64,000 nt of DNA from Rhodobacter xanthinilyticus (GCF_001856665.1 NZ_CP017781.1:248001-312000), one strand, 5' to 3'. Positions 15,731 to 25,700 are shown, counted from the stretch's first letter. The notes: generated by a model not told the origin, from the sequence alone. Made by a program: numbers and translations.

Positions 15731-17947
15731 GTGAAGAAGACCCTGATCGTGGGGCCGTCGCATATTCAGCGCTGGCAGAAGAATATCGAGAAGACCGCGA
15801 TCCCGGGTCTGGGCGCGGGGGTGCAGATGCTCGGCTTCGGCGGCGCGCCGATCTGGTCGAAGCGGCTGTTCGAGGAGGCCTCGGCGGCCTTCGTGCCGGG
15901 CGAGACCGAGGTCGTGCTGCTCGTGGGCGATACCCGCTTTGGCAATGAGATCTGCGCGCATGAGCCCGAACACGCCGCCGATTACCCCTTTGCCGATGGC
16001 TATGATTCGATCAAGCGCCCGATGTGCACCCGCGAGTGCGATCTGCGCATGGCCGCGCGCGTCGAGGCCGCGATCGACCGCTATCTGGGGGCCTTCGGCC
16101 CGGCGGTTCGGGTGATCTACTGGGATCAGATCGGCCGCCGCGTGAGCGATATGATGATGCGCCGCCACATGGTCGAGGGGGTGTTCGACCACCCCTCCTG
16201 GGGGCGCGATTTCCCCGGCGCGGGGCGCGGCGCCGAGCTCGTCGCGCTCGAGGGGCTCTTCGATCTGCCGCTGGGCGAGCTCTCGCGGCTTTTCATCGAT
16301 GACAGCAACCACCCGAGCCAGGTCGGCTATCTGTTCCTGACCGCGCTGATCCGCGACCGGATCGGCGTGCGCCCCGCCTTCGACCGCGCGCGCACCGCCT
16401 TCGAGGCGGATCTGTTGGCGAAATTCCTGCGGCTGGTGAACAACAAACCCTTGCTGGTCGCCGGCGATTCGATCTGGATCGACATCTTGCGCCGCACGCT
16501 CGGCGCCTCCGGGCTCAAGCGCTTCGAGGCGCAGAACATCCATATCCGCGCCACCCAGCTCTGGCGCGAGGGGCCGCAGCCGGGCGCCTATCAGCATTTC
16601 CTCTTCGTCTCGCATCACCCCACGCCCGAGGCCTTCTTCGAGGCCACGCCGCGCCTCAAGGCGGCGTTCGAGGCCGGCGCCCCGCCCGCGCAGATCGCGT
16701 ATTTCCCGTGGGAATCGAGCATCAGCCAGCTCTTCACCACGACGAAGTTCACCTCCCCGCGCGCGGTCGAGCCCGCCCCCGAGGAGCTGATCGCGGAGAG
16801 CTTCGGCTGCGCGCTCACCGGCCTGCGCGAGCTGATCGAGATCGGCCTGCGCGGCGAGCCGAACGGCCGCGGCCTCGCCCATGTCATCGAGCGCGCGGGC
16901 GAGATCTTCGCCGCGCCGCTGCCCGCGGGGCAGGCCGTGCAACCCGCCGAGGGCGCCGCCCATGGCATGAGCTGGAAGATGGACAACGGCGTTCTCGTCA
17001 CCAGCCGCGGCATGGCCTTCCTGATCGCGGGCGGGCATCGGGTGCTCGATTACATCACCGGCAAAGCCACCCCGACGGCGCAATCGCTGGCGAATTTCGA
17101 GGCCAATATCGCCGGGCGCGCGCAGCTCGCGGCGCGGATCGGCGCGCCCTATCTGCATGTGATCTTCCCCGACAAACAGAGCGTTCTGCGCGAGGAATTC
17201 CCGGTGCGCCCGCTCAACAGCCTCGGCGAGACCTATCTCGCGGCGCTCGATCCGGCGCTGCGCGGGGCGGTGCTGTTCCCGGCGGAGCGCTTGCGCGAGG
17301 AGTGCGCCGAGCCCTATTGCCCGCTCGACACCCATCTCACCGATCACGGCTCGCTCACCGTTCTGCGCGAGATGCTTGCCCGCCTCGGGGTCGCCGCCGA
17401 GCCCGCGCTCGATGCGATCGGGGCGCGGATCACCCGCGATCTGATCTCGACCGGCGATCTCGGCTCGAAGCTCACCCCGCCGCGCAAGCAATCCATGAAG
17501 AAGCTCGTGCCGGGCTGGCCCTATCGCGGTTTCCACGGCTTCACCGCGGCCAATGACGGCGCGGTGGATATCGTGATCTCGCCCGAGGCGCCGGTGCAAA
17601 AGACGGTGCTGATCTTCGGCGACAGCTTCTTCCGGCTGATGCTGGCGCATCTGAGCGGCGTCTTCGGGCGCGTGGTGTGCCTGCGCACGCGCTTCCTGCA
17701 CCCGGAGATGGTCGAGCTGATCCGCCCCGATCTCTTGCTCAGCGGCAATGCCGAGCGCTACCTGAGCGCGGTCACCGCCGATACCGAGGCGCATGGTTTC
17801 GCGCTCTATCCGCTGCTCAAGGGGCTCTCTGCCGAGGCGGTGACGCCGGAGTTCCTCGAGGCCTACCGGGCGATCCTCTCGCCCCGCTCCGAGTTCGCGC
17901 AGAGCTATTTCGAGACGCTCCACGCGGCCCTCGTCGGCACCGCCTGA
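15731..17947 (+). CDS. Large protein with two SGNH-like domains, putative glycan acyl transferase or esterase
   Basis: The GTG at 15731 (GGGGGAGC upstream) gives 738 residues. The N-terminal domain begins KKTLIVGPSHIQRW, continues with VVLLVGDTRFGNE and ends with IDDSNHPSQVGY, a D-x-x-H-P pair typical of SGNH hydrolases. The C-terminal domain has LDTHLTDHGS and later VLIFGDSFFRLML, which match the D-T-H and G-D-S-F motifs of AlgX/AlgJ-type alginate acetyltransferases. No signal peptide is seen, whereas AlgX-like proteins usually act in the periplasm. Acetylation or deacetylation of the locus polymer is inferred; two SGNH units in one protein is unusual. Confidence 0.6.
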   Translation: MKKTLIVGPSHIQRWQKNIEKTAIPGLGAGVQMLGFGGAPIWSKRLFEEASAAFVPGETEVVLLVGDTRFGNEICAHEPEHAADYPFADGYDSIKRPMCTRECDLRMAARVEAAIDRYLGAFGPAVRVIYWDQIGRRVSDMMMRRHMVEGVFDHPSWGRDFPGAGRGAELVALEGLFDLPLGELSRLFIDDSNHPSQVGYLFLTALIRDRIGVRPAFDRARTAFEADLLAKFLRLVNNKPLLVAGDSIWIDILRRTLGASGLKRFEAQNIHIRATQLWREGPQPGAYQHFLFVSHHPTPEAFFEATPRLKAAFEAGAPPAQIAYFPWESSISQLFTTTKFTSPRAVEPAPEELIAESFGCALTGLRELIEIGLRGEPNGRGLAHVIERAGEIFAAPLPAGQAVQPAEGAAHGMSWKMDNGVLVTSRGMAFLIAGGHRVLDYITGKATPTAQSLANFEANIAGRAQLAARIGAPYLHVIFPDKQSVLREEFPVRPLNSLGETYLAALDPALRGAVLFPAERLREECAEPYCPLDTHLTDHGSLTVLREMLARLGVAAEPALDAIGARITRDLISTGDLGSKLTPPRKQSMKKLVPGWPYRGFHGFTAANDGAVDIVISPEAPVQKTVLIFGDSFFRLMLAHLSGVFGRVVCLRTRFLHPEMVELIRPDLLLSGNAERYLSAVTADTEAHGFALYPLLKGLSAEAVTPEFLEAYRAILSPRSEFAQSYFETLHAALVGTA

Positions 17948-17950
17948 GGC

Positions 17951-18922
17951 TCAGGCGACGCCGGCGCGCAGCAGGTCGTGGATGTGCAACACCCCGATCG
18001 GCGCCTGCTCCGCGTCGACGACGACGAGCGCGCCGATCTTGCTCGCGTTCATCCGCGCGAGCGCCTGCGCGGCGAGCAGATCGGCCGAGACGGTGATCGG
18101 CTTCGGGTTGGCGACCTCGCCCGCGCGATGGCTCATCAGCCCGTCCATCTTGCGCCGCAGATCGCCGTCCGAGATCACGCCGACGAGCCGCCCCTCGGCC
18201 ACCACGCCCGCGATCCCGAAGCCCTTCGAGGTCATCACCAGCAGCGTCTCGCTCATCGAGGCGCCGGCTTCGACCAGCGGCATCGCCTCGCCCTTGTGCA
18301 TCAGCTGGCCCACGGTGGCCATCTGCGCGCCGAGCTTGCCGCCGGGGTGGAAGACGCGGAAATCCTCGGGCAGGAACTGCCGGCTCTCCATCAGGGCCAC
18401 CGCCAGCGCATCGCCGAGCGCAAGCGTCAGCGTCGTCGAAGTGGTCGGCGCCATGCCGATCGAACAGGCCTCCGGCGCGGCGGGCAACAGCAGCCGGTAA
18501 TCGGCGGCCTTCATCAGGGTGCTGCCCTCGCGCGAGGAAATCGCCGCCATCGGGATCGAGAACCGCCGGGTATGGGCCACGATATCGCGCAGCTCCGCCG
18601 TCTCGCCCGAGTTCGAGATCAACAGGCTGATGTCGTTTTGCGTGACCATGCCAAGGTCGCCATGGCTCGCCTCGGCGGCATGGACGAAATGCGCGGGCGT
18701 CCCCGTCGAGGCCAGCGTCGCGGTGATCTTGCGCCCGATATGGCCCGATTTCCCGATCCCCGAAACGATCAGCCGCCCCTTCGAGGCCAGGATCTTCTGC
18801 ACGAACGGCTCGAAATCCGCTGGCATCTGCGCCGCCATCAGCGCAAGCGCCTCGCTCTCGGTGTGCAGGACATGGCGCCAGATATCGGCAATCGGGCGGG
18901 GGCTGGAAAGGCTGTTCGTCAT
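17951..18922 (-). CDS. kpsF: Arabinose-5-phosphate isomerase, KpsF type (copy 1)
   Basis: It interconverts ribulose-5-phosphate and arabinose-5-phosphate, the precursor of Kdo. The protein has the SIS domain (GRLIVSGIGKSGHIGRKI, STGTPAHFVHAAEASHGDLG, ISNSGETAEL) and two C-terminal CBS domains. Length about 323 residues is typical. ATG 18922 is chosen; an in-frame GTG at 18934 is possible. It is convergent with the SGNH gene, three bases away. A second isomerase gene lies at 32403-33359 in the lpt operon, so this copy probably serves a capsule; that assignment is from context. Confidence 0.92.
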   Translation of the reverse strand: MTNSLSSPRPIADIWRHVLHTESEALALMAAQMPADFEPFVQKILASKGRLIVSGIGKSGHIGRKITATLASTGTPAHFVHAAEASHGDLGMVTQNDISLLISNSGETAELRDIVAHTRRFSIPMAAISSREGSTLMKAADYRLLLPAAPEACSIGMAPTTSTTLTLALGDALAVALMESRQFLPEDFRVFHPGGKLGAQMATVGQLMHKGEAMPLVEAGASMSETLLVMTSKGFGIAGVVAEGRLVGVISDGDLRRKMDGLMSHRAGEVANPKPITVSADLLAAQALARMNASKIGALVVVDAEQAPIGVLHIHDLLRAGVA

Positions 18923-19050
18923 CAATCGTCTCACCGTAAACTCCGCGCGGCAATGGCGCGAACACTCCGGCTATAACAACCACGCCCCCGTTAGGGAACC
19001 CGGACGGGCCCAAAAGGCCCGCCCCGAGGCAATTGGCCGCCGATCCTGGC

Positions 19051-20118
19051 TCAGAACCAGCGCCCGACCGCCATCAGCCGCGCCGTCGCCGCGGTGGCCG
19101 AGGTGACCGAGGACAGCACCGCGACATTGGCCGAGGTGGTCGAGGTCGTGCCGATCGCGACCCAGCGGGTGAGCGTGCTCGCCGCCCCGGTGACCGTCGG
19201 CGTGACCGCGAAGGTCGCGGGGAAGGTCCAGGCCTGCGAGGCCGAGGTGAAGAGCGCCCCGGTCGCCGTCGCGGTCGAGGCGAAGCTCAGCGAATGGGTG
19301 CAGATCATCGTGCCATCGGCAAAGCGCACGGTGCTGCCGTTGGCGCCGGTGGTGCGCTCGATCACCGCGCCGGTGGGCACGCCCGCGGTCTGGCTGACCG
19401 TGCCGAGCAGATTGCCGCGGCTATAGCCGTAATCGGCGCGCATCAGCCGCCCGGCGGTGGTGTCGGTTGCGCTTTGCTGCACGGCCTCGCCGGTGGCATA
19501 GCCCGTCGCCGGCGCGAAACTCAGCGCGGTGACAAAGCTCGACCCATCGGCGCTCACCTTGATCTCGAAAGCGTCCGAGCCGACGATCCCCATCTCCGCG
19601 CGCCCCGACCAGTTCGACTGGAAGAGAAGGCTCGCCGTATCGCCGGCGCTCGCCTTGTTGATCTTGAGCTGATGGCCCGCGCCCGCATGGGTCAGAAGCG
19701 TCGCCGCCGAGGCCACCGCGAGGCGGTTGGTCAGATCGGCGGTGGTGTTGATGCCGAGGCTCTCGAGGCCCTGAAGCTCGAGCCCCGGCGTGATCCAGCC
19801 GCTGCCGTCGAAGACCCGCAGCTCGCCCGTCGGGGTCGCGCCGATCCAGCCCGCGCGCGGCGCGAGGAAGGTCCAGGCACCGTCGAGCCAGGCGGCGATC
19901 TTGCCATCCTGGCCCGCCCAGGCGCCCGAGGTGCCGGTGCCGAGCGCGTAGACCTCGCCCTCGGTCGGGCTGGCGGGCGGCACCTGCGCGTCAAAGGCCT
20001 CCACGGCGAGCTGCACCATGACATCGAGGAGCCGCAACGCTTCGTTATGGGTGACATGCTTTTGCGCCTGCGAGGGCAGGATATAGGGCAGGGAGAGGAT
20101 TGCGGAAGTGTCGGCCAT
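19051..20118 (-). CDS. DUF2793 protein, like gene-transfer-agent head spike GhsB
   Basis: The N-terminus, ILPSQAQKHVTHNEALRLLDVMVQL, is the hallmark of DUF2793, followed by a GEVYALG...GAWAGQDGKIAAWLDGAWTFL region. The rest is Ser/Thr/Ala-rich, low in charge, with repeated short strands, as in phage fibre or spike proteins. In Rhodobacter capsulatus, as I recall it, proteins of this type (rcc01079/rcc01080) are head spikes of the gene transfer agent that bind capsule, encoded away from the main GTA cluster. Here it stands alone, divergent from a glycosyltransferase gene across 154 bases. No other phage or GTA gene is in the window. Confidence 0.7.
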   Translation of the reverse strand: MADTSAILSLPYILPSQAQKHVTHNEALRLLDVMVQLAVEAFDAQVPPASPTEGEVYALGTGTSGAWAGQDGKIAAWLDGAWTFLAPRAGWIGATPTGELRVFDGSGWITPGLELQGLESLGINTTADLTNRLAVASAATLLTHAGAGHQLKINKASAGDTASLLFQSNWSGRAEMGIVGSDAFEIKVSADGSSFVTALSFAPATGYATGEAVQQSATDTTAGRLMRADYGYSRGNLLGTVSQTAGVPTGAVIERTTGANGSTVRFADGTMICTHSLSFASTATATGALFTSASQAWTFPATFAVTPTVTGAASTLTRWVAIGTTSTTSANVAVLSSVTSATAATARLMAVGRWF

Positions 20119-20165
20119 GATGAGTCCTGAAATCTGGGGGATCAGGGGCCGAGTGTAGAAACCCC

Positions 20166-20186
20166 GGTTTGAGAGGCGCTTAAACC
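20166..20186. promoter_or_regulatory. Inverted repeat in the DUF2793/GT2 divergent region
   Basis: GGTTTGAG (20166-20173), AGGCG, CTTAAACC (20179-20186): seven of eight positions pair. It lies between two divergent genes and could be a shared operator. The binding protein is unknown. Confidence 0.3.
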
Positions 20187-20272
20187 ACCGTGCGCTGCCG
20201 TTGCGCGGCGGTTGAAACGCGCCCGGCGAGGGGCTAGGAAGCGGCAGAGAGGCCAGTCAGGGACCAAGGACG

Positions 20273-21211
20273 ATGCACACCGAGCCGCATGTCGTGATCC
20301 TGATGGCGACCTATAACGGCGCCGAATGTCTGCGCGAACAGCTCGACAGCTTCGCCCGCCAGAGCCACCGCAACTGGTCGCTCCTCGTCGGCGATGACGG
20401 CTCGCGCGATGCCACCCGCGAGATCCTCGCCACCTTCGCCGCCGAGGGCCACCGCGTGCAGGTGATCGACGGCCCGGGCCGGGGCGCGGCCGCGAATTTC
20501 ATGGCGCTGGTGCGCGCCGCGCGCGAGCTCGCCCCCGAGGGCGCCTGGCTCGCCTTCTCCGATCAGGATGACGTCTGGCTCCTCGACCGGCTCGCGCGCG
20601 GGGTGGCGGCGCTGCGCCGCGCCGACCCGAAAAACCACATCGGCCTTTATTGCAGCCGCACCCTGATCACCGATCACGAGCTCCACAACCACCGTCTCTC
20701 GGTGCCGCGCCCGCGGCCCTTGGGCTTCCGCAACGCGCTCGTGCAAAACGTCGTCGCGGGCAACACGATCCTGCTCGACGCCGCCGGCGCGCGGCTGATC
20801 TGCGCCGCCGCCGTCGAGGCGGGCGAGGTCGTCGTCCATGATTGGTGGGTCTATCAGGTCGTCTCGGGCTGCGGCGGGCGCATCGTCCATGACGACACGC
20901 CGACGCTTCTCTACCGCCAGCACGCCGCCAACGAGATCGGCGCGAATGATAGCCGCCGCGCCCAGGCGCGCCGCTTCGCGATGCTTCTGCGTGGCACGCT
21001 GCGCGAGTGGAACACGATCAACATCGCCGCGCTCACCGGCTCGCGCCACCGCTTCACCCCGGAAAACCAGGCCCTCTTCGACGCCTTCGTCGCGCTGCGC
21101 ACCCGCAAGGCGCTCGGCCGCGTCGCGGGGCTCGCGCCGCTCGGCCTTTACCGCCAGACCCGCGTCAGCACGATCGCGCTCTGGGTCTCGGCGCTCTTCG
21201 GTCTGCTGTGA
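20273..21211 (+). CDS. Glycosyltransferase family 2, rhamnosyltransferase-like
   Basis: A 312-residue GT-A enzyme. ILMATYNGAECLREQLDSFARQ followed by VGDDGSRDATREI is the usual nucleotide-binding start of bacterial rhamnosyltransferases, and FSDQDDVWLLDRL holds the Q-D-D-V-W metal-binding and acceptor motif seen in that group. VVHDWWVY is also typical. With a full rml set 9 kb upstream, transfer of L-rhamnose to a surface polysaccharide is likely but not proven. It converges on mtgA: the stop of one abuts the stop of the other. Confidence 0.88.
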   Translation: MHTEPHVVILMATYNGAECLREQLDSFARQSHRNWSLLVGDDGSRDATREILATFAAEGHRVQVIDGPGRGAAANFMALVRAARELAPEGAWLAFSDQDDVWLLDRLARGVAALRRADPKNHIGLYCSRTLITDHELHNHRLSVPRPRPLGFRNALVQNVVAGNTILLDAAGARLICAAAVEAGEVVVHDWWVYQVVSGCGGRIVHDDTPTLLYRQHAANEIGANDSRRAQARRFAMLLRGTLREWNTINIAALTGSRHRFTPENQALFDAFVALRTRKALGRVAGLAPLGLYRQTRVSTIALWVSALFGLL

Positions 21212-21954
21212 TCAGTCGCTGAAACACTCCGCGCGGCCATCCGCCCGGATCGTGTCGGCGCCATCCTGGATCGCATGCGCCCGCCGCGACACGAAGCCCG
21301 AGGGCCGTGCCGCCGAGCGCCCCTTCGGATCGGGCAGAACCGCGGCCAGAAGCGAGGCCTGCCGCGCGGTCAGCTTGTCGGGCGTCGTGCGGAAATAGCG
21401 AAACGCCGCCGCATCCACCCCGAACACGCCCTCGTCGAACTCCGCCACATTGAGATAGACCTCGAGGATCCGCCGCTTCGTCCAGACCGCCTCGACCGCC
21501 GGCGTCAGCACCGCCTCGAGCGCCTTGCGCAGCCAGCTCCGCCCCTGCCAGAGAAACACGTTCTTGACCACCTGCTGGGTGATCGTCGAAGCCCCGCGCC
21601 CCGCCCCCTCATCGAGCGCCTGCCGGATCGCGCGCATGTCAAAGCCCCAGTGCTGGCAGAAATTCGCATCCTCCGCCGCCACCACCGCGCGGCGCATCAC
21701 CGGCGCGATCTCGTCCATCGAGGCCCATTGCTGATCGACCGCCCCGATCCGCCGCGCCTCGAGCACCATCGTCAGCGTCGTCGGCGGGTTGAGGAAGGAA
21801 TAGAGCACCACCAGCGCCAGCGCCACCGCCCCCCGATCAGCCCGAGTCGCGTCAGCCAGCGCACCGCCAGCGCGATCGCATTGGCGAAAATCCCGCGATT
21901 GCGGGCTTTCGAGCGGGCCACGGCCTTCTGCACGGGGGTCTTTCTCTGCGCCAT
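21212..21954 (-). pseudogene. mtgA: Monofunctional peptidoglycan transglycosylase MtgA, apparent frameshift
   Basis: MtgA polymerises lipid II into glycan strands at the inner membrane. The catalytic region is intact: VVAAEDANFCQHWGFD with the first catalytic Glu, GASTITQQVVKN, and RILEVYLNVAEFDEGVFGV. The N-terminus (MAQRKTPVQKAVARSKARN, then the start of the membrane anchor) is in a different frame from ATG 21954. The frames meet at a six-base run (C on the plus strand, 21829-21834; G in the gene): one more base would give a continuous LIGGAVALALVVLYSF membrane helix. This is either a sequencing error or a real indel removing the anchor. Confidence 0.82.
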
Positions 21955-22033
21955 GGCGCCATAAGTCACGGCCCGGCCGGGATGGTCAAGCCTGACCGGG
22001 CGGCGCCGGAAAATTCGCGCCGCCCGCGCCCGG

Positions 22034-22612
22034 TCAATAGGCGCTGGTGCCCACGATCCGCCCGAGCCGGCCGATCATCCCCTGGCCGATCTGCTGGCCG
22101 GAGAGCGCGATCGTCCCGCCCTGCGCAAGGCTCTCGCGCAGCTGGCTGACCGGCGCCGCATCGAGGTCGAGCGGCGTCGAGAGCTCGCGCCCGGTCGCGC
22201 CGAGATTGCGCATCCGCTTGAGCGTCTCCTGCGCCCCCACCCGCCGCAGGAGCACGAAGAGCGCCGCCCCCTCGGGCGGCAGCGCATCCGAGACCGCGCG
22301 CATGAACTCGTCGTTGATCCCGATATCGGAGGCGAGCCCCGCCAGCGCGCCCACCCCCGCGCCGATCGCCGCGCCCGCGACCGGGCTGAGAAACACCGCG
22401 CCGATCACCGCGCCCCAGATCGAGCCCCCCGCCGCGCCGGTCACCGGCAGGTTCACCTGCTGATGCAGCCGCACCTTGCCCGCGCCATCGCGCGTCACCA
22501 CGACCATGTCACGGGTATCGAGAAACCCCTCGCGGGTCAGCGTCTCCATCCGCTTGCGCATCGCGAATGCGTCGTCTTGCGTGTCGAAAGCCAGAACCAG
22601 GAGTTCGGTCAT
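22034..22612 (-). CDS. DUF1269 family protein with glycine-zipper region
   Basis: A 192-residue protein beginning MTELLVLAFDTQDDAFAMRKRME, the DUF1269 start. A central Gly/Ala-rich stretch (about residues 58-95: GAAGGSIWGAVIGAVF...GAAIGAGVGALAGLAS) resembles a glycine zipper that may insert in or associate with the membrane. The C-terminal part (ALFVLLRRV) is the usual second domain end. Function is not known for the family. It lies downstream of gltB, in the same direction, after a probable terminator, so it is likely transcribed by itself. Confidence 0.85.
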   Translation of the reverse strand: MTELLVLAFDTQDDAFAMRKRMETLTREGFLDTRDMVVVTRDGAGKVRLHQQVNLPVTGAAGGSIWGAVIGAVFLSPVAGAAIGAGVGALAGLASDIGINDEFMRAVSDALPPEGAALFVLLRRVGAQETLKRMRNLGATGRELSTPLDLDAAPVSQLRESLAQGGTIALSGQQIGQGMIGRLGRIVGTSAY

Positions 22613-22642
22613 CTGTCCCTCCTTTCAGGGCTGCGAATGACA

Positions 22643-22709
22643 AGGGCGAGGCCATTGGCCCCGCCCTGACAACTCTCGCATCCCGCGGAAGTTCCCCCGG
22701 CCGGGGGAA
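22643..22709 (-). terminator. Probable gltB terminator region with two hairpins
   Basis: Directly after the gltB stop is an 18-base perfect palindrome, TTCCCCCGGCCGGGGGAA (22692-22709). Then, in the direction of transcription, comes an 11-bp stem with one G-T pair and a three-base loop (22643-22667), followed by TTGTCATT. The second is the better terminator candidate. Confidence 0.5.
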
Positions 22710-22715
22710 AGCCGC

Positions 22716-25700
22716 TTACTCGGCCGGCATCGCCGCCGGCTCATCGGTCAGCGGGAAGGGCAGATGCGCGAGCATCTCCTTCGGGCAGACCTGCAGGAAG
22801 TTGGCGCGCTCGGCCTCCCAGTTTTGCAAGATATCCGCCGCCTTGCGCGAGCCGGTTTCCTTGGCGTGGCGCTCGATCAGGCCCTTGAGCTGATGCTCCC
22901 AATGGCTGTGGCCGAGCCCGCAGGTGACGAGGCTTTCGAGGTTCATGTAATCCTCCGCGAGCCCCTCCGGGTCGTAGAGATAGGCCATGCCGCCGGTCAT
23001 GCCCGCGCCGAAGTTCGCGCCGATCCGGCCAAGGATCACCGCCACACCGCCGGTCATGTATTCACAACCGTTCGAGCCGCAGCCCTCGACGACCACCTTC
23101 GCCCCCGAGTTGCGCACCGCGAAACGCTCGCCCGCGCGGCCTGCGGCGAAGAGATAGCCATCCGTCGCGCCGTAGAGCACGGTGTTGCCGATGATCGTGT
23201 TCTCGCTCGCGACGAGCGGGCTCGCCATCGGCGGCCGCACCACGATGATCCCGCCCGAGAGCCCCTTGGCGACATAGTCGTTCGCGTCGCCCGAGACCTC
23301 GATCTTCAGCCCCGGCGCCGCGAAGGCGCCCAGCGATTGCCCGCACGAGCCGGTGAGCTTGACCGTCAGATGGTCGGGCTGCAGCGCGTTGCGCATCCCG
23401 AAGTTCTTGACGATATGGCTCGAGGCGCGCGTCCCGATGGTGCGCAGCGTGTTGCGCACCGCATAGGAGAGCTGCATCTTCTCGCCTTCCTCGAAGAAGC
23501 GGTGGCCGTCCTTGATGATCTCGGCATCGAGCGTATCGGGGACATAGTTGCGCGGCTTCGAGCGGTCGTAGACGATCTTGTCCCAGCCATCGACGGTGAT
23601 CAGGAGCGGGTTCAGGTCGAGGTCATCGAGGAAGGCCGAGCCACGGCTGACCTGCGTGAGCAGATCGGCACGCCCGATGATCTCGTCCATCGACCGCGCC
23701 CCGATCGAGGCGAGGATCTCGCGAACCTCCTGCGCGTAGAAGGTGATCAGGTTCACGACCTTGTCGGCCGAGCCCGTGAACTTCGCGCGCAGCGCCGGAT
23801 CCTGGGTGCAGACCCCCACCGGGCAGGTGTTCGACTGACACTGACGGACCATGATGCAGCCCATCGCGATCAGCGCCGCGGTGCCGATGCCATATTCCTC
23901 GGCGCCCATCATCGCGGCCATGACGATATCGCGGCCGGTCCGCAGACCGCCATCGGTGCGCAGCGTGACCCGGTCACGCAGCTTGTTCATCGCCAGAACC
24001 TGATGCGCCTCGGTCAGACCCATCTCCCACGGCAGACCCGCATATTTGATCGAGGTCGCCGGCGAGGCGCCGGTGCCGCCGTTGTGGCCCGAGATCAGGA
24101 TGATATCGGCCTTCGCCTTGGCCACGCCCGCCGCGATCGTGCCGACGCCCGAGGAGGCCACCAGCTTCACGGTGACCTTGCAGCGCGGGTTGATCTGCTT
24201 GAGGTCGTAGATCAGCTGCGCGAGGTCTTCGATCGAGTAGATGTCGTGGTGCGGCGGCGGCGAGATCAGCGTCACGCCCTTCGTCGCATGGCGCAGCCGC
24301 GCGATCAGGTCGGTGACCTTCATCCCCGGCAGCTGGCCGCCCTCGCCGGGCTTGGCGCCCTGGGCCACCTTGATCTCGAGCTCCTCGCAGTGGTTGAGAT
24401 ATTCGGCGGTCACGCCGAAACGCCCCGAAGCCACCTGCTTGATCTTCGCCGAGGGGTTGTCGCCGTTCGGCTCGGGCACGAAATGCGCCGGATCCTCACC
24501 GCCCTCACCGCTGTCCGATTTCGCGCCGATCCGGTTCATCGCGACGTTGAGGAGCTTGTGCGCCTCGGGCGAGAGCGCCCCGAGCGACATCCCCGGCGTC
24601 ACGAACCGCTTGCGGATCGAGGTGATCGATTCGACCTCCTCGATCGGCACCGGCTTGCCCAGAACCTTCACATCCAGCAGATCGCGGATATGGATCGGCG
24701 GGTTCGCCCGCATCATCGCGGAATATTGCTTCCACAGATCATAGCTCGCCCGGTCGCAGGCCGATTGCAGCAGGTGCATCGTCTGCGCTTCCCAGGCGTG
24801 TTTCTCGCCGGTGCGACGCGACTTGTAGAAGCCGCCGATCGGGAGCACGTCCTGACCGCCCTTCCAGCCCTTGGCGTGGACCTCTTCGAGCTTGTGCTGG
24901 ATGCCGTGCAGACCGATCCCCGAGATCCGCGAATGCATCCCCGGGAAATATTCGGCCACCATCGCGCGCGACAGCCCCACCGCCTCGAAGTTCAACCCGC
25001 CGCGATAGGAGGAGATGATCGAGATCCCCATCTTCGACATGATCTTCAAGAGCCCCGCGTCGATCGCATCGCGATAGCGGCGCATGTTGTCGACGAGCGA
25101 GCCCTCGAGAAGGCCGCGCTCGATCCGGTCGGCGATGCTGTCTTGCGCCAGATAGGGGTTCACCGTGGTCGCGCCCGACCCGATCAGAACCGCGAAATAA
25201 TGGCTGTCGATACATTCGGCCGCGCGCACGTTGATCGAGGTGAAGGTCCGCAGCCCCTTGCGGGTCAGCCACGAATGTACCGCGCTCGTCGCGAGGATCA
25301 TCGGCATCGCGATCTTCTCGGGGCCCTGCGCCTCATCCGAGAGCACCAGATGCAGCGCGCCCGAGCGCACTGCGTCCTCGGCCTCGGCGCGGATCCGCTC
25401 CAGCCCCTCGCGCAGCGCTTCCTGATCGGCGCCGGCGGGGAAGGTGCAGTCGATCACCGTCACCGTCGCGCCGAACTGCTTCATCATCTGCTCGTATTCG
25501 GCATTGGCGATGAACGGGCTCTCGAGGATCAGGATCTCGGTCTGCGAGCTGTCCTCGTCGAGCACGTTCTTGAGGTTGCCAAAGCGCGTCTTGAGCGACA
25601 TCACCCGGCTTTCGCGCAGGCTGTCGATCGGCGGGTTGGTGACCTGGCTGAAGTTCTGCCGGAAGAAATGCGACAGCGGGCGGTATTGCTTCGAGAGCAC

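Noticed and set aside
19051-20118. Prophage at the DUF2793 gene
   Set aside because: No other phage structural, lysis or integration gene is near; a lone spike gene fits the GTA arrangement better.
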